DNA from: Akkermansia muciniphila
GTDB lineage: Bacteria > Verrucomicrobiota > Verrucomicrobiia > Limisphaerales > BJHT01
DNA: 64,000 nucleotides
Direction of reading: 5' to 3'
Assembly: GCA_945861535.1 (NCBI GenBank)
Contig: CAMAUZ010000025.1
Span: forward strand, 1-64,000
The notes beneath the pieces are model-generated. The model had not been told where the DNA came from and searched no databases. It saw nothing but the letters and a program-made list of their open reading frames with translations. Every line of letters begins with the position of its first letter. The first letter of the stretch is position 1. The translations under genes were made by a program, and so were the position numbers. Positions 34,843-43,485 of this stretch are shown here, in pieces.

Positions 34843-35510
34843 ACCGCGGATGGGATCTTCAACCACGGACGGACACGGATGGACACGGATGGGGCCGGAA
34901 TTCGAGCCGCACGCCAAAGCCGGCAGCCCTCGGGGCGCGGTTCACCCGGCGCTGGCTCCTGTTCGTCTGGCTCGCTGTGCTCTCCGCCGCACACGCCCAC
35001 GAATCGCCCGTGGATCACGTGGACCGCACGCTGACGCTGTGGGCGCGGGACGGTCGCCTGTTCGTGGCCTGTCGCCTGCAGCTCACGCTGCGCATGGCGC
35101 TGCTCCAGTTTCACGAGGCCGATGCGGATCGCGACGGAGCGGTGAGCGCACCCGAACTCGCGAAGTTTTTGGAGGCATCGGCAGTGCGGTTGCGCGGTCT
35201 GTTGCGCGCCGAGATCGGCGGTCGTCCGCTCGCGTGGGACGCTGCGGTCCGCACGTCGCTGGAGCCGGGATTGGCGCAGCGCTTCATCTTCTCCGCGCCG
35301 CTCGGGGATGTTGGCAAAGAGCGTTGGGAAGGGCGCCTGAGCGACGGCTTTTCGGTGCATTATCCCGGCCACTACCGTTTTCTGAACACCGGCGAAATCC
35401 CCGCCGACGCGCAACGTCTCCTCGCCGAATTCGCCCCCGAGACCGAGCGCCTGCCCGGCGGACACCCCGCGCGCGTCGTCGTGAAGTTCACGCCCGCCAC
35501 TGCGCCGTGA
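34839..35510 (+). CDS. Secreted EF-hand protein of unknown function
   Basis: 223 aa. The start overlaps the HEAT-gene stop as ATGA. The first 40 residues include D-T-D-G-H-G-W, a translation of the CACGGATGGA decamer repeat, before a normal-looking R-R-W-L-L-F-V-W-L-A-V-L signal core ending in A-H-A; no nearer start codon exists in frame, so the repeat seems to extend the n-region. The mature part contains one canonical EF-hand loop, D-A-D-R-D-G-A-V-S-A-P-E-L (residues about 92-104), likely to bind calcium. The rest is unrecognised. Coupling to the HEAT protein suggests a joint function. Confidence 0.75.
   Translation: MNRGWDLQPRTDTDGHGWGRNSSRTPKPAALGARFTRRWLLFVWLAVLSAAHAHESPVDHVDRTLTLWARDGRLFVACRLQLTLRMALLQFHEADADRDGAVSAPELAKFLEASAVRLRGLLRAEIGGRPLAWDAAVRTSLEPGLAQRFIFSAPLGDVGKERWEGRLSDGFSVHYPGHYRFLNTGEIPADAQRLLAEFAPETERLPGGHPARVVVKFTPATAP
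34864..34893. repeat. Decamer repeat CACGGATGGA inside a coding start region
   Basis: Three 10-nt units in frame with the EF-hand gene, codons about 9-18. Same unit as 29231-29261 in the opposite orientation. Confidence 0.75.
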
Positions 35511-35614
35511 CAGATTGAATGCCTTGGAAAACGCCGAACGCGCGTTTGTTCCGACGGAAAATGGATTTCCCCTTGCAACCGTCCGGCTTTTCCCGACACA
35601 GTCTCGTGCTGGTT

Positions 35615-35691
35615 GCACTCGTAGCTCAATTGGATAGAGCATCTGACTACGAATCAGAAGGTTCAAGGTTCGATTCCTTGCGGGTGCACCA
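35615..35691 (+). tRNA. tRNA-Arg (ACG)
   Basis: 77 nt with encoded CCA. The acceptor stem GCACTCG pairs with CGGGTGC (one G-U pair). The D-arm is AGCTCAATTGGATAGAGCA. The anticodon stem is TCTGA/TCAGA around loop CTACGAA, giving anticodon ACG. The T-arm is CAAGG-TTCGATT-CCTTG. A TTGCAA box lies 42 nt upstream, with a weak -10 region. Confidence 0.96.
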
Positions 35692-36000
35692 CTTCCAATC
35701 ACCAGTGTTTACAGGAGTTTTTCCGTTTCCGCATCCGGCGATCAAATCGCTTCACCGCCCGATTTTTGTCCGGTGCTCTTGGTTCACAAAACTCCCGCCC
35801 CCGCCGGCTGATACGGAAGAGTGTTTCGCCCGGGCGGTGTGTGGGGCGGACAAATTGGAAATGATTTCAGCGGGCCGGATGGGCTGCGGTCGCTGACGCA
35901 ACGGCGGGAAGGCTCCGCCAGCCGGAGTTCGCTCCGGTTCCGATCCCAACTGCGGGACTCCAGTTTGGTTTGCGGGGTGCCGGTGCCAGTGATTTTCGTG

Positions 36001-36093
36001 TCACAGGGCGAACTGCTTGCGAGCACGGGCCAGAATCGGTGGCGGCTGGCGGTTGAAACACTCCCGGAATTCAGGTGCGACGGAGGAATTCAT
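36001..36093 (-). pseudogene. Truncated RelE/ParE-like toxin remnant
   Basis: Minus-strand ATG at 36093, 30 codons, ending F-A-L-stop (TGA at 36001-36003). The stretch E-F-R-E-C-F-N-R-x-P-P-x-I-L-A-R-A-R-K-Q-F-A-L resembles the first helices of a compact RelE-type toxin family, where the next residue is usually Trp; a single TGG to TGA change would explain the stop. The ATG overlaps the 3' end of the antitoxin remnant. Similarity is judged by eye. Confidence 0.45.
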
Positions 36094-36304
36094 CCAGCGA
36101 TGTGCAGCATCCGGCTTCCAAGTTCTGCAATGCCCGCGCGGCCAGGGCGTCGAATTTTCCGCCGAGGACGGGTCCTTCCAGATCGGCATTGCCCCGGCGG
36201 GCGCGGGCTTCTTCGAAGCAGGCGGCGCGGCTCGCGAAATTGTGGGGCGGCAGGTGTTGGATCGCTGCTTCGATTTCCGATCCCGATCTCGTGGGGGATC
36301 GGAA
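36071..36304 (-). pseudogene. Antitoxin remnant lacking a start codon
   Basis: The minus-strand frame reads S-E-I-E-A-A-I-Q-H-L-P and then F-E-E-A-R-A-R, G-G-K-F-D-A-L-A-A-R-A-L and E-A-G, ending with TGA at 36071. It looks like the small helical antitoxins found ahead of RelE-type toxins (E-x-A-I-x-x-L-P ... K-L-D-x-L). There is no ATG, GTG or TTG at the expected place; an ACG sits where the start would be (36290-36292). It overlaps the toxin remnant by 23 nt. The rest of 35692-36449 shows no other supported gene. Confidence 0.45.
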
Positions 36305-36449
36305 TTAACTCTTCCGCCTTGCCGCCAGACGATGACGGTCCGCACGCGCCGCAGTCTGGCGGCGACGAACTGGCGGCGAACGATGAACAAGGCTGGTGTT
36401 ATTACCGGGTTTATCGGACCGCCTTCCCGCCGGCAGAGCGCAGTCTCAA

Positions 36450-37199
36450 TCACGGCCGCGCGGCTTCCGCATTCCAAACCTTGAGGTCATCGAAGAAGCC
36501 GTCTTTGCCGGCGACGCCAAGTTCGACCTTGGACTTGGTGGCGTGGGCGATGCCGGAGGATTTGAGGTAGCCGGCGGGCTGGCCGTCGAGGGTGACGCGC
36601 ATTTCGTCGCCGACGGTCTCGACGACGAGGGTGTACCATTTGCCGGCTTCGAGTTTGGCGGGATAGGTGGCGCTGCGACCGACGAGGAGTTTGGCGACTT
36701 CGGCTTTCTTCGCGGGGTCTTTCTTCATTGCGTAGATGTCATTGCGCATCCCGCCGTCGCGCTCGTCGATGATGGTGACGCCGGTGAGGCGGACCTGGGC
36801 GCGGCAGATGTGGCCGTAGTGGCAGCCGGTGTATTTGCGGTCATCGAACTCGACATCGATCATCGTGGCACCGGCGAACTTGATCTTCACCTCGACCACG
36901 CTGTCTTTGGTGGGGATTTCGAGGCCATGCACGGCGGCGTGGGCGGTGATGGCGGGTTTGCCGTCGGCGGCGGGAATGTTTTTGTCGCGAGTCTGCGTGC
37001 CCTTGAGGGTGCCGTTCTCGACGGCAAAGGTGGCGACGACCTTGTGCCAGCGCTTGTCGGGCACCGCGACCGCGAAATCGTCGGCGAAGAGCAACTCCTT
37101 TTTTGCGGCGAGGGATTTGGCGGGAATGGCGGGGAGGTCGGCGGCGAGGGCACCCGTGGCGAGGCAGGCGCTGAGAATGAGAGCGAGCTGAGATTTCAT
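36450..37199 (-). CDS. DUF1080-like secreted protein
   Basis: 249 aa from the ATG at 37199; the frame upstream is not supported. Signal peptide of about 20 residues. The mature part fits the 3-keto-disaccharide hydrolase/DUF1080 jelly-roll (PF06439): L-L-F-A-D-D-F near residue 37, W-H-K-V-V-A-T-F-A-V-E-N-G-T-L-K-G near 50, V-V-E-V-K-I-K-F near 100, and a W-Y-T-L-V-V-E-T-V-G-D-E-M-R-V-T-L-D-G near 190. It probably binds or cleaves a polysaccharide in the periplasm; family members are numerous in Verrucomicrobiota. It stands alone, opposite to its neighbours. Confidence 0.82.
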   Translation of the reverse strand: MKSQLALILSACLATGALAADLPAIPAKSLAAKKELLFADDFAVAVPDKRWHKVVATFAVENGTLKGTQTRDKNIPAADGKPAITAHAAVHGLEIPTKDSVVEVKIKFAGATMIDVEFDDRKYTGCHYGHICRAQVRLTGVTIIDERDGGMRNDIYAMKKDPAKKAEVAKLLVGRSATYPAKLEAGKWYTLVVETVGDEMRVTLDGQPAGYLKSSGIAHATKSKVELGVAGKDGFFDDLKVWNAEAARP

Positions 37200-37326
37200 G
37201 GGGCGGAGAGGGCGAAGTAAATTGTGGTGGTTAAACGGCGGCGCGGAAACTGCCACTGCATCGGAAGGAGGGAAGCTATTTCGCCGGATGAAGGGCGCGC
37301 GGGGGGGGCGGCGGCGCAGGCTTGGT

Positions 37327-37424
37327 GGGGCGCGGCGTTCACGCCGCTTCAACGTCCGCATGTCACGATGGGTTCGCCCGATCCCGGCGCGTCCCGCATT
37401 GAAGCGGCATCAATGCCGCGCTCC
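37327..37424. repeat. Inverted repeat of 26-nt arms
   Basis: GGGGCGCGGCGTTCACGCCG... (37327-37352) and its reverse complement with 4 mismatches (37399-37424), each arm being a small hairpin itself. It lies in the 329-nt divergent spacer between the DUF1080-like gene and the S9 peptidase gene. Confidence 0.65.
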
Positions 37425-37528
37425 TCGAGGGACGCGATCTGCGGGCCGTTCGCGCCGCCTTTTCCGAGGTTCACCTTGAAGTTTGGGGCCAGGTCTGGTT
37501 CTCTCTGCGGGGTCGCCCCGGGAATTGC

Positions 37529-40006
37529 ATGATGAAGATTTGTCGTGTCCGAATGCAGGCAGCCATTTTTGTGGCCGTCGCGGTGGTCGTGTCTGATGCG
37601 CTGTTGTTCCTCGCCCCGTCTTCCGCTCGCGCCGCGACCGAGGAGAAGTTCCAAAAGGCCGCCACTGCCATCCGCGAGGTGCTCGATGTGCCGCCGACGC
37701 CGGTCGTCTCGCTCAGCCCGAAACGCGACCGGCTGGTGCTGGTGCAAGGCTCGTTGTATCCCCCCATTTCCGAACTGGCCCAGCCGATGGTTGCGCTCGC
37801 GGGCTATCGCATCAACCCGCAGAGCAACGGCCCGCATCGGCCGCCGCGCTACGTCGGCCTGACGCTCAAAGACATCGCCACCGGCGTGGAGAAAATCCTG
37901 CCCGTGCCTTCGGGTTCGTACCTCGGGTTTCCCCAATGGTCGCCGGACGGACGGCTCTTCGCCGTGGCCAGCTATCATCCGGACAGCGTGGAGTTGTGGG
38001 TCGGCGACGCGACGACGGGGCTGTTTTACCGGCTGCGGAATGTGGCGCTGAACACGGTGTTCGGCCCCGGGTTTCAGTGGATGCCCGATTCGACCAACCT
38101 GCTCTGCCAGACGCTCGTCGCCGGGCGCGGCAAGGCCCCGGAGCGACCGCGCGTGCCCGGCGGACCCGGCGTGCAGGAGACCGCGGGCAAGGTCGCGCCG
38201 ACGAGGACGTTTCAGGATTTGCTCACGGATGCGTTCGACGAGGAGCTGTTCGACTTCTACGCGACGGCGCAACTTGCGCTGGTGAACGCGAGCACGGCCG
38301 AGGCGAAGCTGATCGGCAAGCCCGGCCTGTTCCGCTCCTGCGATTCATCCCCCGACGGCCAGCATCTGCTCGTGGAACGGATCATCCGTCCTTATTCGCT
38401 CAATGTTCCGGCATCATTTTTTCCGCGTGAAATCGAGGCGCTCGATCTGCACGGCCGCCTCGAATTCAAAGTCGGCAAACTCCCGCTCGCCGAGGATGTC
38501 CCCATCGGCGGCGTGGTCGTCGGCCCGCGCAACACCCACTGGCGTCCCACCGCGCCCGCGACACTGGTCTGGGTCGAAGCCCTCGACGGCGGTGACCCAA
38601 AAAAACGCGTTCCCTACCGCGACCGCGTGATGACCTACAAGCTGGGCGGCGAAGAAGTCCCCGGCGAACTCGCGCGCACCGAGTATCGTTTCTCGGGCCT
38701 GATCTGGGGTGAAAAGAGCTGGGTGGCGCTGCTCAAAGAGTTTCAAGGCTCGCGTCGCTGGACGCGCACCTACCTGATCAATCCCGACGATTCCGCGGTG
38801 GAGAAACGCCTGCTGTGGGAAGTCTCCGCGCAGGACCGCTACAACGATCCGGGGACGCCGATGAGCCGTACCATGGCCAATGGCTTTCGGGCGATGCGGG
38901 TGTTTAACAACGCCATTTATCTCAGCGGCAACGGCGCGTCGGCGGAGGGCGACCGGCCCTTTCTGAGCCGCCTGAATCTGGGCAGTCTCGAGACGGAGCG
39001 GCTGTTCCAAGCCGGCGAACAAACCTACGAATCCGTCGTTGCTCTCGTGGCCGACGACGCCTCGCAAATCGTCACGCGGCAGGAAGCGCCCGGCTCGCCG
39101 CCGAACTATTTCCTGCGCACGCTCGCCGACCGCACCAGCAAGCCGATCACTGATTTCGGCGATCCGTATCCGCAGTTGCGCGGCATCAAGAAGCAGCTCG
39201 TCAGCTACGAGCGCGAGGACGGTGTGCCGCTGTCGTTCACCTTGTATCTGCCCGCCGATTACAAACCCGGCACGCGCCTGCCCACGCTGCTGTGGGCGTA
39301 TCCGCGGGAGTTCATCGACAACGATACGGCCGGGCAGGTGGCCGGCTCGCCGTTTCGCTACACGGCGTTTCAAGGCGCATCGCACCTCTTTCTCCTCACG
39401 CAGGGCTACGCGGTCCTCGACGGCGCGACGATGCCCGTGGTCGGCGAGGGCAAGACGGCGAACAACACCTACATCGAACAGATCGTCGCCAGCGCGAAGG
39501 CCGCGATCGACAAGGCGGTGGAAATGGGCGTGACCGACCGCGACCGCGTGGCCGTGGGCGGGCACAGCTATGGCGCGTTCATGGCGGCGAATCTCGCGGC
39601 GCATTCCGACCTCTTCCGCGCGTGCATCGCCCGCAGCGGCGCTTACAACCGCACGCTCACGCCCTTCGGTTTCCAAAATGAAAAGCGCACGCTGTGGGAA
39701 GTGCCCGAACTCTATTCGCGCCTCTCGCCCATCATGCACGCGGACAAAATCAAGGAGCCGATGCTCCTGATCCACGGCGAGGCCGACAACAACGCCGGCA
39801 CCCATTCCGTGCAGACCGAGCGCTTTTTCCAGGCCATCAAAGGCACCGGTGGCACCGCGCGGCTCGTCCTGCTCCCGCACGAAGCCCATAACTATGAAGC
39901 GAGAGAGAGTGTCGAGACCGTGCTCAGCGAGATGACCTCGTGGCTCGACCGGCATGTGAAGAACGCCGCCGCCGCCGAATCGACCAACGCGGTGCCGCAG
40001 AACTAG
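37529..40006 (+). CDS. Prolyl oligopeptidase family (S9) serine peptidase, secreted
   Basis: 825 aa with a signal peptide; a second ATG at 37553 would give a shorter n-region. Residues about 60-560 form a beta-propeller-like region (W-S-P-D-G-R, S-S-P-D-G-Q). Residues about 570-815 form an alpha/beta-hydrolase with the S9 triad: Ser680 in G-G-H-S-Y-G-A-F-M, Asp near 753 in H-G-E-A-D-N-N, His near 787 in P-H-E-A-H-N-Y. The Y-P-R-E-F sequence and the overall length resemble the glutamyl endopeptidase (S9D) branch. Likely a periplasmic oligopeptidase. No operon partner is obvious; the next gene starts 54 nt later and is unrelated in sequence. Confidence 0.9.
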   Translation: MMKICRVRMQAAIFVAVAVVVSDALLFLAPSSARAATEEKFQKAATAIREVLDVPPTPVVSLSPKRDRLVLVQGSLYPPISELAQPMVALAGYRINPQSNGPHRPPRYVGLTLKDIATGVEKILPVPSGSYLGFPQWSPDGRLFAVASYHPDSVELWVGDATTGLFYRLRNVALNTVFGPGFQWMPDSTNLLCQTLVAGRGKAPERPRVPGGPGVQETAGKVAPTRTFQDLLTDAFDEELFDFYATAQLALVNASTAEAKLIGKPGLFRSCDSSPDGQHLLVERIIRPYSLNVPASFFPREIEALDLHGRLEFKVGKLPLAEDVPIGGVVVGPRNTHWRPTAPATLVWVEALDGGDPKKRVPYRDRVMTYKLGGEEVPGELARTEYRFSGLIWGEKSWVALLKEFQGSRRWTRTYLINPDDSAVEKRLLWEVSAQDRYNDPGTPMSRTMANGFRAMRVFNNAIYLSGNGASAEGDRPFLSRLNLGSLETERLFQAGEQTYESVVALVADDASQIVTRQEAPGSPPNYFLRTLADRTSKPITDFGDPYPQLRGIKKQLVSYEREDGVPLSFTLYLPADYKPGTRLPTLLWAYPREFIDNDTAGQVAGSPFRYTAFQGASHLFLLTQGYAVLDGATMPVVGEGKTANNTYIEQIVASAKAAIDKAVEMGVTDRDRVAVGGHSYGAFMAANLAAHSDLFRACIARSGAYNRTLTPFGFQNEKRTLWEVPELYSRLSPIMHADKIKEPMLLIHGEADNNAGTHSVQTERFFQAIKGTGGTARLVLLPHEAHNYEARESVETVLSEMTSWLDRHVKNAAAAESTNAVPQN

Positions 40007-40059
40007 CGCTGGCTGATGCCATGCGCCTTGGCCGCGGCGCGATTCGGGAGTGAACTCGT

Positions 40060-40773
40060 ATGACCCCTTTGCGGAAATGTCTGGCCGTGCTCGCTCTGCT
40101 GTTTGCGATTGGCCAGTGTGGCAGTCACGGTGCGGCGACAAACCGCGAATTGACTGTGCAGGTTCTGAACGTGGACAAGAAAAGGGACGGCCCCGTTGAT
40201 TTGAAAGTCGAGCTACGAGTTGCTCGCGATGCGACGACCAGCATCAAGGTGGAATGCCTCCATCTGACTCTCGGAACCGGCGACTGGCTCATGCGAGTCC
40301 TCGGGGTTGAGTCCACGACTCGGGAACCTGGCACCGTCGTCAAGCAGGTCACCCAGTTGGTTGCAGATTCGGTGCCGTTGGTGGAGGCAACCCTGCGAAG
40401 AGATTTCGGGCCACATTCTCTCCGCTCTATCCACTTGGTCGATACAAACATGCCAGTGGCTTTTATGGCACCCATCTACGGTGCGGTTGCCGCGCAGATG
40501 AACCGGTTGAGTTCCGGGCCGGAAACATTCATTGATCGACGCATTGGACGGATGATCCAAGCAGCGTTCGACGACAACGATTTAGTTCGATCGATCAGGA
40601 AGCGGCTGGAGGAGCAGGGGTTTGTGGTTGAGGTAACACATACAGAACTGACTGTAATTCGGCGAAACTTGGCCGGAAAGACTTGGAAGAATATCGCTGC
40701 CGAGCCTGCCGCTGGTCTTGAACCGGGAGCCGCTTCAGTTTGGTTTTTAATCCGCCGCAAGCAGGAAAAGTAG
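40060..40773 (+). CDS. Small secreted protein of unknown function
   Basis: 237 aa, signal peptide to about residue 25. I do not recognise a family. Base composition and codon use look less GC-rich than the neighbouring genes (many AT-ending codons), which could mean a horizontally acquired gene. The mature part has an early segment of beta strands (E-L-T-V-Q-V-L-N-V, D-L-K-V-E-L-R-V) and later helices. It lies 53 nt after the S9 peptidase, so cotranscription is possible. Confidence 0.65.
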   Translation: MTPLRKCLAVLALLFAIGQCGSHGAATNRELTVQVLNVDKKRDGPVDLKVELRVARDATTSIKVECLHLTLGTGDWLMRVLGVESTTREPGTVVKQVTQLVADSVPLVEATLRRDFGPHSLRSIHLVDTNMPVAFMAPIYGAVAAQMNRLSSGPETFIDRRIGRMIQAAFDDNDLVRSIRKRLEEQGFVVEVTHTELTVIRRNLAGKTWKNIAAEPAAGLEPGAASVWFLIRRKQEK

Positions 40774-40899
40774 GCCGCGCGCGCGCGCGTTCAGCGAGAG
40801 AGAAAAAGCTCCGGGAAATCACTCCCGGCACCGCCCGAAATCCACGTCGCACGGCGATGGGTTTTGACAGCCCAACCGCCGCTCCCTAAAAGCGACGCC

Positions 40900-43071
40900 A
40901 TGTGCTCCCCGATCCTCAGCCGGTTCCTCCTGTTCTGCGCACTCGTCTTCCTCGCGGTCCGGCCCGGCGGCGCGGCGGACGCACCGTCCACCCTCGACCG
41001 CGGCTGGCCGGTTTATGGCGGCGATTTCGGCGCGACGAAATTCTCCCCGTTGCAGCAGATCAATCGTGACAACGTGCGGCAGCTCCAGCCCGCGTGGATT
41101 TTTCACACCGGCGACCAGTCGGGCCGCTCGACCATCCAGTGCAATCCGCTCGTGATCGACGGCGTGGTTTATCTCACCACGGTGACGCTCAAGGCCGTCG
41201 CGCTCGACGCCGCGACCGGGCGCAAGCTGTGGGAGTTCGATCCCCAATCCGCCACCGGCGAACCCATGCGCGGCGTCAATCGCGGCCTGTCGTTTTGGAC
41301 CGATGGCCAGGCCCGCCGCATCCTCTATCCCGCCGCGCGCCATCTCTTCTGCCTCGATGCCGCGACCGGAAAACCCGTGCCTGGCTTTGGGAAGAACGGC
41401 TTCATCGACCTGCGCGAAGGCTTCGACCAGGACATCTTTTTCCTCTCCGTCGGCGCGACGACTCCGGGCGTGATCTACCGCGATCTGATCATCATGGGTT
41501 CCATCGTCGGCGAAGGTCCGAGCCCCGCCGCGCCCGGCCACATCCGCGCGTTCGATGTCCGCACCGGCCAGCGCCGCTGGATTTTTCACACCATCCCGCA
41601 TCCCGGCGAATTTGGTTACGAGACGTGGCCGCCGGACGCTTGGAAAACCATCGGCGGCGCGAACGCGTGGGGCGGCCTCACGCTCGATGTCGAGCGTGGC
41701 CTCGTTTTTTGCGGCACCGGTTCGGCTTCCTACGATCACTGGGGCGGCAATCGCATCGGGGCGAATCTGTTCGCCAACTGCGTGCTCGCGCTCGACGCCG
41801 CGACGGGCAAACGCCGCTGGCATTTTCAAACCGTCCATCACGACCTCTGGGACTACGACCTCCCGTGCCCGCCCACGCTCGTCACCGTGCAGCGCGACGG
41901 TCGCCGCATCGACGCCGTCGCGCAGCCGAGCAAGATGGGCCATCTCTTTGTGCTGAATCGCGAGACCGGCGAGCCGCTCTTTCCGGTCGAGGAAATCCCC
42001 GTCCCGCAGTCCGACGTGCCCGGCGAAAAAAGCTGGCCGACGCAGCCCTTCCCGCCGCGCAGCCTGCGGTACGCGCAGCAACGCCTCACGCCCGACGACG
42101 CCACCGACCTCTCGCCGCAGGCCAACGCCTTCGCCCGCGAGCGCCTCGGGAAAATGCGCACCGGCGACATTTTCATCCCGCCCGGCTTCGAGCCGAGCCT
42201 CGTGCTGCCCGAGTTCAACGGCGGTTCGGAATGGGGCGGCGCGGCCTACGATCCCGCCACGCGCACGCTCTACGTGAACGCGAGCAACCATCCGAAATGG
42301 ATCAAGATGGTTCCCGCCAAACCGCAGACGGAAATGTCGCTGCACGAGCTGGGACAGCACCTCTACCGCGTCATCTGCTCGCACTGCCACGGCCTCGACA
42401 ACCCGCGCAATCCGACGTCGCCCGCGCTGGCCACGCTCAAGACCGTGAAGCAGCGCCTGACCGCTGCGCAACTCCGCGAGCTGATCGAGAAGGGCAGGGG
42501 ACAGATGCCGTCCTTCGCCACCTTTACCGAACTCGAGAAGCGCGCCGTGCTCGCGTTTCTGTTCGAGGACGGCAAGACCGAGATCATCAAGACCGCCGAC
42601 CTCAAGCTGAGCTGGGCCAACGAAATCCCCTACGTCGCCACGGGCCATCACGCGATGACCGATCCTGAGGGCTATCCGCTGAATCGCCGGCCGTGGGGCA
42701 CGCTCAACGCGATTGATCTCGATGCGGGTCGCATCAAATGGCAGGTGCCGCTCGGGACGTTTCCCGCGCTCGAGGCGCGCGGACTGCCGCCGACGGGGAC
42801 GTTCAACATTGGCGGGCCGATTGTCACCGCGGCGGGCCTCGTGTTCATCGGCGCGGCGATGGATGAGCGCCTGCACGCGTATGACAAGGACACGGGAAAA
42901 CTGTTGTGGGAATTTCAGATGGCTGCGGGCGGGTATGCGACGCCGGCGACGTTTGCCGTCGGCGGCCGGCAATTTGTTTTGATCGCCGCAGGTGGCGGCG
43001 GGAAGCCGGGGACGAAGTCGGGCGATTCGTATTACTGCTTTGCGCTGCCGGACCGGGCGACGGGAAAGTGA
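40900..43071 (+). CDS. PQQ-dependent quinoprotein dehydrogenase with cytochrome c domain
   Basis: 723 aa from the ATG at 40900, giving a signal peptide. It opens with W-P-V-Y-G-G-D-F-G-A-T-K-F-S-P-L-Q-Q-I, the hallmark of PQQ sugar/alcohol dehydrogenases of the glucose-dehydrogenase type. Blades carry D-A-A-T-G-R-K-L-W, D-A-A-T-G-K-R-R-W, and the active-site-like H-H-D-L-W-D-Y-D-L-P. A C-S-H-C-H haem motif at residues 493-497 marks a cytochrome c insert between propeller blades, as in quinohaemoproteins of Verrucomicrobiota and Planctomycetota. It should oxidise a sugar or alcohol in the periplasm and pass electrons to its haem. The substrate is unknown. Confidence 0.93.
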   Translation: MCSPILSRFLLFCALVFLAVRPGGAADAPSTLDRGWPVYGGDFGATKFSPLQQINRDNVRQLQPAWIFHTGDQSGRSTIQCNPLVIDGVVYLTTVTLKAVALDAATGRKLWEFDPQSATGEPMRGVNRGLSFWTDGQARRILYPAARHLFCLDAATGKPVPGFGKNGFIDLREGFDQDIFFLSVGATTPGVIYRDLIIMGSIVGEGPSPAAPGHIRAFDVRTGQRRWIFHTIPHPGEFGYETWPPDAWKTIGGANAWGGLTLDVERGLVFCGTGSASYDHWGGNRIGANLFANCVLALDAATGKRRWHFQTVHHDLWDYDLPCPPTLVTVQRDGRRIDAVAQPSKMGHLFVLNRETGEPLFPVEEIPVPQSDVPGEKSWPTQPFPPRSLRYAQQRLTPDDATDLSPQANAFARERLGKMRTGDIFIPPGFEPSLVLPEFNGGSEWGGAAYDPATRTLYVNASNHPKWIKMVPAKPQTEMSLHELGQHLYRVICSHCHGLDNPRNPTSPALATLKTVKQRLTAAQLRELIEKGRGQMPSFATFTELEKRAVLAFLFEDGKTEIIKTADLKLSWANEIPYVATGHHAMTDPEGYPLNRRPWGTLNAIDLDAGRIKWQVPLGTFPALEARGLPPTGTFNIGGPIVTAAGLVFIGAAMDERLHAYDKDTGKLLWEFQMAAGGYATPATFAVGGRQFVLIAAGGGGKPGTKSGDSYYCFALPDRATGK

Positions 43072-43152
43072 CGGGTGACGGGTGACGAATGACAAAGCGG
43101 ACGCGCTGTGAATGCGCGGCAGGAGTGCGGACGGGCCGAGGCCGCGACCGCT

Positions 43153-43294
43153 CCTGTGGGGCAGGCATCCTTGCCTGCCGGTTCACGGGGCATCCCTGCC
43201 CCGTGTTCCCAGTTCCGCCGTGCCGCACATCCACCGCGTGGAACGGGCGGCAGGATGCCGCCCGAACCGGCAGGCTGGAAGCCTGCCCCACAGG
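43153..43294. repeat. Multi-hairpin element H1 (GTGGGGCAGGC family)
   Basis: The ends CCTGTGGGGCAGGC and GCCTGCCCCACAGG are perfect inverted repeats. Inside are GCAGGCATCC-TTGCCTGC, CGGGGCATCCCTGCCCCG and GGGCGGCAGGATGCCGCCC palindromes. Closely related copies: 49422-49573 and 59872-59995. No gene is seen in 43072-43485. Confidence 0.8.
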
Positions 43295-43485
43295 ACCGGC
43301 GCACCCGCACCTCGGCGAGTTCAGAAGCACTCGCGAGAGGACCGCCCGCGTTTCGGTATCTGCGCGTTGACCGGGGGGGCGGCGCTCTCCTAACGTCGCG
43401 GCGAGATGATTCTGGAATCTGAATTCGGAAGGAGCGGGCGTGCCGCCCGACCTGCGGTTTGTCTCACGGGCTTTTGATTTCCTCC

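Noticed and set aside
43140..43340. Short proteins within the multi-hairpin elements
   Set aside because: All frames simply translate the palindromes (for example L-P-A-G-S-R-G-I-P-A-P), the usual artefact of such repeats.
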